A DNA stretch of 64,000 bases, from assembly GCF_001547895.1 (NCBI RefSeq), contig NZ_AP014627.1, positions 499,501-563,500 of the forward strand. The letters are read 5' to 3'. Shown piece by piece: positions 49,283-56,048 of this stretch; the first letter of the stretch is position 1; each line of letters begins with the position of its first letter. Source of the DNA: Pseudomonas sp. Os17 (GTDB taxonomy: Bacteria; Pseudomonadota; Gammaproteobacteria; Pseudomonadales; Pseudomonadaceae). The position numbers were made by a program, and so were the translations under genes. The notes below the pieces were generated by a model. The model was not told where the DNA came from. It made no database searches and was given only the letters and a program-made list of their open reading frames with translations.

Positions 49283-49662
49283 GGTGTTTTCCGTTAGTGG
49301 TACTTCGCCACACAAATGGGCATTTTTTGTTACTTAGGCACACTCATGACTCAGAAATGTGCGTATTCGGTCAAGTTCGCTGGAAAAGTTAAGCATTTAC
49401 TTGCACGTTTCACAATGCTCAGCAGTCATGAGGTTTCAATAGGGCTGTCGGCCTATCGGGGCAACACTGGGCGCTTTTTGTGACCGATATTTGGTTGTTT
49501 GTCTGTAAAAACCACAACTAATACACATTGTGGCACGGGATATGCCCTGTGTTTCCTCACCTGCTCCATCGCCACCTGTGCGATGGGTAACCCGTGCTGG
49601 CCTCAACAAGAACTTCCCCGGTGGGGGAACCCTATAAATGACGCTCAGAGAGATGAACCCAC
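49283..49662. promoter_or_regulatory. control region between the DeoR regulator and the EutH-type permease
   Basis: This 380-bp region holds two more TCGGTCA heptamers, 49367-49373 (plus) and 49481-49487 (as TGACCGA). The sequence TGGCACGGGATATGC at 49531-49545 fits a sigma-54 promoter, with GG and GC separated by 10 bases; it would start transcription about 100 bp upstream of the permease. A hairpin CCCCGGTGGGGG lies near 49617-49628. No additional gene is evident. Confidence 0.5.
49531..49545 (+). promoter_or_regulatory. possible sigma-54 promoter of the EutH-type permease gene
   Basis: TGGCACGGGATATGC matches the -24/-12 consensus TGGCACG-N4-TTGC with one deviation and keeps the GG-N10-GC spacing. 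No enhancer-binding activator gene is adjacent; the only regulator seen is of the DeoR type, so a remote activator would be needed. Confidence 0.35.
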
Positions 49663-50898
49663 ATGGCTGAATTTGGAAACTACGTCATTTACCTGATCAT
49701 GCTGGGCGCCGTGATCGGCGCCTTGTCATCCATCATCAAGCCCGAGAGTGGCCTGGGTAAGGAGTTCGTCAACGGTATCCACTCCATCGGCCCGGTGTTC
49801 CTGGCCCAGGCCGGGATCATGGTGGCGATTCCCTACCTGTCGCAGGGCATTTCCCATGCGTTGGGACCGTTTTTCAACGCCCTGGGGTCGGATGTGTCGA
49901 TTGCGGCGCTGTCGATCATCGCCGTGGACATGGGCGGCTACCAGTTGGCCAATGCGCTGACCGCCAACCGTGATCTGTGGATCACCGCGATGCTGGTGGG
50001 CTACACCTCGGGGGCGACCATCGTCTACCTGATCCCGGTGGGCCTGACGATGCTCGAACGCAAGGACCACAAGTACCTGGCCCTGGGCGCCATGGCCGGG
50101 CTGATCAGCATTCCCTTCGCGGTATTGATGTCGCTGTTGATCATCACAGCGACCCAGCTGCCGGTGCGGGACATCGTTTCCACCAACTCCGAGGCGCTGT
50201 ATTACCTGTCCCTGGGCTTGGTCGACATGCTCAAGCTGCTGGCGCCGCTGTTCGTGTTCTGCTTCCTGCTGGCGGCGGGGCTGCGCTACCGGCCGCAGAT
50301 GATGGTCAAGGGCTTCCTGGTGTTCGGCAAGATCATGGACGCGGCGATCAAGCTGATCCTGGCGCTGAGCATCGTCGAGCACTTCACCAAGTTCTTCAGC
50401 ATCAACTTCGGCGGCTGGGGCTTCGACCCGATGTTTGCCGACGAGAAGGAGCTGTTCCGGGCCATCGAGATCGCTGGCTACATCGGCATCATGCTCGCTG
50501 GCACCTTCCCCATCTGCTACCTGTTCCAGCGCTACTGCAAGAAGCCCATGGAACTGCTGGGGCGCCAACTGAACCTGTCGAGCACCGGTGCGGCGGGCTT
50601 TGTCATGGTGTTCGCCAACATCATCGCCACCTACCACCTGTTCAAGCACATGACTGCCCGCGACAAGGTGCTGTGCGTGGCCCTCGGGGTCTGTGCCCAG
50701 GCGCTGATCGGCGACCACCTGGCGTTCACCGCTAACTTCCAGCCAAGCCTGATCCTGCCGATTCTGTTCGGCAAACTGTTCGGCGGCCTGCTGGCGGTGG
50801 CGATCGCCATTCGTATCTCGGTGCCGGCCGCCCAGCGTTATGAGCAACAAGAGCAGGAACAGGCCGCGGCCTTTGCCCTGCAACCCGCGCGGGCCTGA
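49663..50898 (+). CDS. eutH: EutH-type permease
   Basis: A 411-residue inner-membrane transporter, close in length to E. coli EutH (408), with about eleven hydrophobic helices. Shared blocks include DMGGYQLANAL, ATIVYLIPVGL, KYLALGAMAGLISIPF, KPMELLGRQLN and IGDHLAFTANFQPSLILPILFGKL. One block is altered: where E. coli EutH has ANNIPMFGMMK this protein has ANIIATYHLFK, so the substrate may differ from ethanolamine. No ethanolamine ammonia-lyase or microcompartment gene is nearby; instead there is a kinase/dehydrogenase set. ATG 49663 follows GAGAG. Confidence 0.88.
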   Translation: MAEFGNYVIYLIMLGAVIGALSSIIKPESGLGKEFVNGIHSIGPVFLAQAGIMVAIPYLSQGISHALGPFFNALGSDVSIAALSIIAVDMGGYQLANALTANRDLWITAMLVGYTSGATIVYLIPVGLTMLERKDHKYLALGAMAGLISIPFAVLMSLLIITATQLPVRDIVSTNSEALYYLSLGLVDMLKLLAPLFVFCFLLAAGLRYRPQMMVKGFLVFGKIMDAAIKLILALSIVEHFTKFFSINFGGWGFDPMFADEKELFRAIEIAGYIGIMLAGTFPICYLFQRYCKKPMELLGRQLNLSSTGAAGFVMVFANIIATYHLFKHMTARDKVLCVALGVCAQALIGDHLAFTANFQPSLILPILFGKLFGGLLAVAIAIRISVPAAQRYEQQEQEQAAAFALQPARA

Positions 50899-50935
50899 AT
50901 GGCCCGCTCCACCTCCCCATGATTTCGAGGTCACG

Positions 50936-51292
50936 ATGCGCAAGATTTTCCTCGCCTGCCCCTACAGTCACTCCGAGCCGGCCGTCATCAATGAGCGTTT
51001 TCTCAAGTGCAACCAGGTGGCGGCGCAGATACTGGAAGCCGGGCATGCCGTGTTCAGCCAGGTGAGCATGTCCCACCCCATCAACCTGTGCCTGGAAGGC
51101 AAGGACAACGCCGCCATCGGCAAGCTCTGGGCCCCGGTGGATGCGCTGTACATGGCGATGATGGAGGAGCTGATCGTGCTCGACCTGCCTGGCTGGAAGG
51201 ACAGCGGCGGAATCAAGCGCGAGATCGAGGTCTTCGAATCCTCGGGACGGCGGGTCAGCCTGTGGTCCGAGGTCAGCCACGAGTTCGCCTGA
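50936..51292 (+). CDS. DUF1937 (nucleoside 2-deoxyribosyltransferase-like) protein
   Basis: A 118-residue protein of the nucleoside deoxyribosyltransferase-like superfamily, DUF1937 type. It begins with IFLACPYSHSEPAV, then has FSQVSMSHPINL, a metal- or substrate-binding MEELIVLDLPGW strand and SGGIKREIEVFESSGR, the order of the family's active-site segments. Related enzymes cleave or transfer N-glycosidic bonds, but the activity of DUF1937 members is not established to my knowledge. It lies 37 bp after the permease gene with no terminator seen, so it probably belongs to the same transcript. Confidence 0.8.
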   Translation: MRKIFLACPYSHSEPAVINERFLKCNQVAAQILEAGHAVFSQVSMSHPINLCLEGKDNAAIGKLWAPVDALYMAMMEELIVLDLPGWKDSGGIKREIEVFESSGRRVSLWSEVSHEFA

Positions 51293-51301
51293 GCCACTCC
51301 C

Positions 51302-51356
51302 CCGTACCCGTCGTCGACTGCGCCGGGTACGGGCCTGTCGTGAACTGACGACAGGC
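51302..51356 (+). terminator. two consecutive hairpins after the permease-DUF1937 unit
   Basis: CCCGTACCCG pairs with CGGGTACGGG around 51302-51335, and CCTGTCGT pairs with GACGACAGG around 51333-51355. They overlap slightly and could be alternative structures. No strong T-run. Confidence 0.5.
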
Positions 51357-51396
51357 TGCACACAAGGTAAACTTGCGCTCCTGCGCAGGAGCAACC

Positions 51397-52233
51397 ATGA
51401 ACTATCGTCACGCCTTCCACGCCGGCAATCACGCCGACGTCTTCAAACACCTGACCCTGACCCGCCTCATCGCCCTGATGTCGCGCAAGGAGCAGCCGTT
51501 CGCCTACCTCGACAGCCACGCCGGCATCGGTCTGTATGACCTCAAGGGCGATCAGGCGAGCCGTACCGGCGAGTACCTGGAAGGCATCGCCCGCTTGTGG
51601 GGCGAACAGGATCTGCCGGCGCTGACCGCCGACTACATGCAGGTGCTGCACAAGATGAACCCCGATGGTGAGCTGCGTTACTACCCGGGGTCGCCGGAGC
51701 TGGCGCGGCGCCTGACCCGCTCCCAGGACCGGGTGCTGCTCAACGAGAAGCACCCTGAAGACGGCCTGTTGCTCAAGGACAACATGAAGGGCGATCGGCG
51801 GGTGGCGGTGCACCTGGGGGAAGGCTGGCATGTGGCCCGGGCCTTGCTGCCGGTGGCGGAGAAGCGCGCGGTGATGCTGATCGACCCGCCTTTTGAACAG
51901 CTGGACGAAATGCAGCGCTGTGCGGCATCGCTCAAGGAAGCCATTGGCCGCATGCGCCAGACCGTGGCGGCCATCTGGTACCCGGTCAAGGACCAGCGCG
52001 CCCTGCGGCGTTTCTACCAGGACCTGGCCGGCACCGGTGCGCCGAAACTGCTGCGGGTGGAGTTGCTGGTGCATCCGCTGGATACGCCCAACAGCCTCAA
52101 CGGCTCGGGCCTGGCGATTGCCAATCCGCCTTGGGGCCTGGAGGAGGAGCTGCGCGAGCTGCTGCCCTGGCTGTCGAAGAAGCTCGGCCAGACCCAGGGT
52201 GGCTGGCAGATGGACTGGCTCATAGCTGAGTAG
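51397..52233 (+). CDS. rlmJ: 23S rRNA (adenine2030-N6)-methyltransferase RlmJ
   Basis: A 278-residue N6-adenine methyltransferase. It starts with the RlmJ signature MNYRHAFHAGNHADVFKH, contains YLDSHAGIGLYDL in the SAM-binding core, and has the catalytic motif DPPF at residues 163-166. It methylates A2030 of 23S rRNA. ATG 51397 follows GCAGGAG. It is convergent with msrA, separated by a repeat-type hairpin. Confidence 0.96.
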   Translation: MNYRHAFHAGNHADVFKHLTLTRLIALMSRKEQPFAYLDSHAGIGLYDLKGDQASRTGEYLEGIARLWGEQDLPALTADYMQVLHKMNPDGELRYYPGSPELARRLTRSQDRVLLNEKHPEDGLLLKDNMKGDRRVAVHLGEGWHVARALLPVAEKRAVMLIDPPFEQLDEMQRCAASLKEAIGRMRQTVAAIWYPVKDQRALRRFYQDLAGTGAPKLLRVELLVHPLDTPNSLNGSGLAIANPPWGLEEELRELLPWLSKKLGQTQGGWQMDWLIAE

Positions 52234-52234
52234 C

Positions 52235-52319
52235 AGCTACAAGCCTCAAGCCTCAAGCCTCAAGCCTCAAGTCGACGATGAATCTCTTGCAGCTTGAGGC
52301 TTGCAGCTCGCAGCTGCTT
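52235..52319. repeat. heptamer repeat (AAGCCTC)x4 with inverted partner
   Basis: After AGCAGCTAC come four perfect copies of AAGCCTC (52241-52268), a short spacer, and the inverted partner CTTGCAGCTTGAGGCTTGCAG from 52286, continuing to GCAGCTGCTT. The structure lies between the convergent stops of rlmJ and msrA and can act as a bidirectional terminator. It resembles the AGCTACA tract at 35627-35689. Confidence 0.88.
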
Positions 52320-52969
52320 CAAATGGGGCAAGTCACTCCGGTGCCGCCGATCCCGCAGTAGCCTTCAGGGTTCTTCGCCAGGTACTGCTGGTGGTAAGCC
52401 TCGGCGAAGTACACGGTCGGCGCTTCTTCGATTTCCGTGGTGATGGTGCCCAGGCCGGCCTTGGTCAGCTCCGCCTGGAACACGTCCCTGCTGTGCAGCG
52501 CCTGCTCCAGCTGGGCCGGGTTGGTGGTGTAGATCACCGAGCGGTACTGGGTGCCGATGTCATTGCCCTGGCGCATGCCCTGGGTCGGGTTGTGCAGTTC
52601 CCAGAACATCGCCAGCAGTTCTTTGTAGCTGACCTTGGCCTTGTCATACACCACCAGTACCACTTCGGTGTGGCCGGTTAAGCCCGAGCAGACCTCTTCA
52701 TATGTCGGGTTCGGCGTGAAGCCGCCGGCGTAACCGACCACGGTGCTGACCACGCCCTCGCGCTGCCAGAAGCGACGTTCGGCGCCCCAGAAGCAGCCCA
52801 GGCCGAAGATCGCGAAGTCGACGTCCTGGAAGAACGGACCCAGCAGCGGGGTGTCTTCGAAGACAAAGTGCTTTTCAGGCAGTGTCATCGGGGTTTCGCG
52901 GCCAGGCAGAGCTTGTTCTTTGGTAGGTAGCACGTTTTTTTTCACCAGAATTTCCGAGCGCAGAACCAT
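52319..52969 (-). CDS. msrA: peptide methionine sulfoxide reductase MsrA
   Basis: A 216-residue MsrA. The catalytic Cys59 is in [13 protein letters not shown], followed by [19 protein letters not shown] and GHTEVV. A resolving cysteine lies in the C-terminal [13 protein letters not shown]. It reduces methionine-S-sulfoxide in damaged proteins using thioredoxin. The stop codon overlaps the end of the repeat hairpin shared with rlmJ. The position next to dipA matches P. aeruginosa as I recall it. Confidence 0.97.
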   Translation of the reverse strand: MVLRSEILVKKNVLPTKEQALPGRETPMTLPEKHFVFEDTPLLGPFFQDVDFAIFGLGCFWGAERRFWQREGVVSTVVGYAGGFTPNPTYEEVCSGLTGHTEVVLVVYDKAKVSYKELLAMFWELHNPTQGMRQGNDIGTQYRSVIYTTNPAQLEQALHSRDVFQAELTKAGLGTITTEIEEAPTVYFAEAYHQQYLAKNPEGYCGIGGTGVTCPI

Positions 52970-53042
52970 GATCAGTCCTCTCAGTCAGGGTGGGATCGAG
53001 TAATTAATCAGACACGCAGTTTGCCCGAGTGTTACAGCGCTG

Positions 53043-55736
53043 TCAGGCAATTGGGCCGCGGGGATAGCGCTTGAGCTTGGCGATCAGCTCGGTGCCGGGA
53101 ATCGGTCGATCGAACAGATAGCCCTGGCCGACGTCGCAGCGATGGCGACGCAGGAACGCCAGCTGCTCGGCGGTTTCGATGCCTTCGGCGACCACCTTGA
53201 TCTTCAGGTTGTGGGCCATGGCGATCACCGCCGAGGTGATTTCCATGTCGTCCTGGTTGTCGGGGATCTCGTGGATGAAGCTGCGATCGATCTTGATGAT
53301 GTCGATGGGGAATTTCTTCAGGTAGCTCAAGGACGAATAGCCGGTGCCGAAGTCGTCCATGGCCAGGGTCAGGCCAAGCTTTTTCAGCTGTTCCAGTTGC
53401 TGGTGGGTGTCCTCGGTGGCCTCCAGCAGCAGCCCCTCTGTCAACTCAAGCTCCAGCAGTGAGGACGGCAGTTGTTCTTCCCTGAGGATGCTGGCGATGG
53501 AGGCCACCAGATCCGGGTCGGAGAACTGCTTGGGCGACAGGTTGATGGCCACGTGCAGGTTGCCCAGGCCGGCGGCGGTCAGCTGTTTGCTCATGCGGCA
53601 GGCCTGACGGGCGATCCACTTGCCGATGGGGATGATCAGGCCGGTTTCTTCCGCCACGCTGATGAACTGATCCGGACGGATCATGCCCTTTTCCGGGTGA
53701 TTCCAGCGCAACAGCGCTTCCATGCCCAGCAGGCGGCCGCTGCGCAGGCACAGCTTGGGCTGGTAGAACACGTCCAGCTCGTTCTGGGTCAGGGCGCGAC
53801 GCAGGTTGTTCTCGACGAACAGTTTGTAGCTGGCCTCGGCGTTGAGGGCTTCGGTGAACACCTGCACCTGGTGCTTGCCGTTGGCCTTGGCCTTGTGCAG
53901 GGCCAGGCCGGCGTTGCGCATCAGGGTCTGGGGGTCGCGGCCGTGCAGCGGCGCACTGGCCAGGCCCACCGAGCCGGTGACGCTGATCAGCTGGTTGTCG
54001 ACGAACATCGGCTTGTCCAGGGTCATCAGCAGTTGGCTGGCGATCTGCTGGCCGGATTCCAGGTCAGTGTTGTCCAGCAGTACCGCGAACTCGTTGCTGG
54101 CAAAACGCGCCAGACTGCCGCTGGGGCTCAGGCTGTTGCGCAGGCGCCGGGCCAGGCTGATCAGCAGTTTGTCGCCGGTCTGGTGGCCGAGGCTGTCGTT
54201 GATCCGCTTGAAGTTGTCGATATCCACCAGCAGCAGGCTGATCGGGGTATCGCTGTCTCGGGCGAAACGCTCATCCAGGTTGCGGATGAACGCGGGGCGG
54301 TTGCCCAGGTTGGTCAGGTTGTCGGTGTAGGCCAGGCGCTCGATGCGCTGCTGGGCCAGCTTGGTCTGGGTGATGTCTTCGTAGATGCCGATGTAGTGGG
54401 TCAGCTCGCGATTGTCGCCGTAGACCTTGGATATCGACAGCTGGCCCCAGTAGGGCTCGAGGTTCTTGCGCCGGCTCTTGAACTCGCCTTGCCAGCTGTT
54501 GCTCTTGGCCAGGCTGGATGGGGCATCGAACAGCAGTTCGCTGAGGTTCTCCAGGGCCGGAAGTTCGGACAGGCGATGGCCATGAACCTCTTCGGTGCTG
54601 TACTGGGTGATGGCGGTGAAGCTCGGGTTGACGTACTCCACCACGCCGTCGCAGTTGACCAGCAGGAAGGCGTTGGCGCTCTGTTCCACGGCGCGCTGGA
54701 ACAGATGCAGGGCGCTGGTGGCGGCACGCCGGTTGTGATTGTTGATGACCTGGGCGAACTGGTCCGCCAGCTCGCCGGCGAAGGCGATTTCGTCGGACTG
54801 CCAGGCGCGGGTCATGCCGGTCTGTTCCAGACAGAGGACGCCGACCACCTGGCCATCGATACGGATGCTGGCGTCGAGCATGGCGTTGACGTCCCTCGGG
54901 CGCAGGCTCTCGGCCATCTCCCGGGTGCGCGGGTCACGCATGGCGTTCTGCGCATCGATGGCGCGGGAGCTGTGCAGGGCTTCCAGATAATCGGGAAAGC
55001 TGCTGGCGTCGATGGGCTCCGGCATGCGGTATTCCTGCGGGCCGCGATGGTAGGCGGCAATCGGCACCAGTTGCCGGTCTTCCAGGTTCCAGATGCTGGC
55101 ACAGTCGATCTGGTAGATATCACAGGCGCAGCGGGTGATCAGTTCGGCGGCTTCCTTCAGGGAGTTGCCGCTGCTGTAGCGCTGGCGGGTCAGCAGCAGA
55201 ATCAGGTCCTGCTGGGCACGCACCCGTTCCAGGTGCTGAAGTTGTTCCTGCTGGGCCCGCTGGTTGAGTTCCAGGGCGATCTGCAGCCTGGTGTTCTGGG
55301 TTTCCAGGTCCTGGGTCGGCAGGGGCGCGGAACCGCTGAATAGGCCGTCGACGACCAGCAGGTAGCCGCGCAGCAGGTGCCGGTTGTGCTGTTTGTAGGC
55401 TTCCCCCAGCTCCAGGATGCTCAAGGGGCCCTGGCCGGTGTGCAGGGTGTAGCGGATCAGGTAATGGGGGCTGCTGCTCAGCTGTTCCTGGATGGTGTCG
55501 TGCAGTTGATAGCGCGCTTCGGGCTCCATCAGGCTGGCGTAGGGCGAACCCACCAGGGCACAGAGTTCGACGGCGGGCAGACCGAACTGGCGTTCGCAAT
55601 TGGGATCGAGAAATAGCAGCGCCCAGCTTGCTTCATTCAGCCGTTCGAAACGCAACATGCCGAGCCGCGAGGGCACGGGCAACTGCGTCACTACCTCGGC
55701 CGCCATACGGCTGGCGGCATCGGGTTGGCTTTTCAT
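53043..55736 (-). CDS. dipA: c-di-GMP phosphodiesterase DipA (PAS-GAF-PAS-GGDEF-EAL)
   Basis: An 897-residue multidomain protein without a signal peptide. A PAS-like region (about 1-130) and a coiled linker precede a GAF domain (about 185-340), a PAS domain (about 348-470), a GGDEF domain (about 475-635) and an EAL domain (about 645-890). The GGDEF motif is degenerate (ASNEF in RFASNEFAVLL), so cyclase activity is not expected. The EAL domain keeps E673-ALL, the INLSPKQF Asn, LELTEG, DDFGTGYSS, the IIKID Lys and AEGIET, so phosphodiesterase activity is. The context between msrA and aceF and the ASNEF motif identify it with DipA of P. aeruginosa, needed for biofilm dispersal. Confidence 0.93.
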   Translation of the reverse strand: MKSQPDAASRMAAEVVTQLPVPSRLGMLRFERLNEASWALLFLDPNCERQFGLPAVELCALVGSPYASLMEPEARYQLHDTIQEQLSSSPHYLIRYTLHTGQGPLSILELGEAYKQHNRHLLRGYLLVVDGLFSGSAPLPTQDLETQNTRLQIALELNQRAQQEQLQHLERVRAQQDLILLLTRQRYSSGNSLKEAAELITRCACDIYQIDCASIWNLEDRQLVPIAAYHRGPQEYRMPEPIDASSFPDYLEALHSSRAIDAQNAMRDPRTREMAESLRPRDVNAMLDASIRIDGQVVGVLCLEQTGMTRAWQSDEIAFAGELADQFAQVINNHNRRAATSALHLFQRAVEQSANAFLLVNCDGVVEYVNPSFTAITQYSTEEVHGHRLSELPALENLSELLFDAPSSLAKSNSWQGEFKSRRKNLEPYWGQLSISKVYGDNRELTHYIGIYEDITQTKLAQQRIERLAYTDNLTNLGNRPAFIRNLDERFARDSDTPISLLLVDIDNFKRINDSLGHQTGDKLLISLARRLRNSLSPSGSLARFASNEFAVLLDNTDLESGQQIASQLLMTLDKPMFVDNQLISVTGSVGLASAPLHGRDPQTLMRNAGLALHKAKANGKHQVQVFTEALNAEASYKLFVENNLRRALTQNELDVFYQPKLCLRSGRLLGMEALLRWNHPEKGMIRPDQFISVAEETGLIIPIGKWIARQACRMSKQLTAAGLGNLHVAINLSPKQFSDPDLVASIASILREEQLPSSLLELELTEGLLLEATEDTHQQLEQLKKLGLTLAMDDFGTGYSSLSYLKKFPIDIIKIDRSFIHEIPDNQDDMEITSAVIAMAHNLKIKVVAEGIETAEQLAFLRRHRCDVGQGYLFDRPIPGTELIAKLKRYPRGPIA

Positions 55737-56048
55737 GGGGAAACTCGCTTCGAAATTGCTGATCGCGCCGGGCTCACGCCCTCTTTACTGTTGCCTGCGG
55801 CAAGGTTGCATCATGGCGCATCGACTGACAAGTAAGATGAAGGCTAAGTGCTATAAACCTGTATCGGCAGGCACAAGTATTTCTGCAAAGTTACTTTTCT
55901 GGGCCTTTGCCTCACGGATTGATGGGCCAATGGTGAGGTTTTTTCGGCAAAAAAAAGCCCCGCCAAATTGACGGGGTTGAGGTACGAGCGTGGCGCTCGG
56001 AAAGCGTGCGATACCGGCCCGCCCTTGTCGGGAGGGCCGGTTCGCGGG
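55737..56048. other. intergenic region upstream of dipA, downstream of aceF
   Basis: A 312-bp region containing the dipA promoter and the end of the aceEF transcript. Besides the terminator listed separately, a hairpin ACCGGCCCGCCC / GGGAGGGCCGGT lies at about 56014-56042, immediately after the aceF stop. No gene is seen. Confidence 0.5.
55949..55978 (-). terminator. rho-independent terminator of the aceEF operon
   Basis: On the minus strand the stem CCCCGTCAATTTGGCGGGG is followed by a run of eight T, about 70 bp after the aceF stop. It is a textbook intrinsic terminator in the right orientation. Confidence 0.9.

Noticed and set aside
49663..50898. Ethanolamine utilisation operon
   Set aside because: Only the EutH-type permease is present; there is no EutBC lyase, EutR or microcompartment gene, and the neighbours are kinase and flavoprotein genes.
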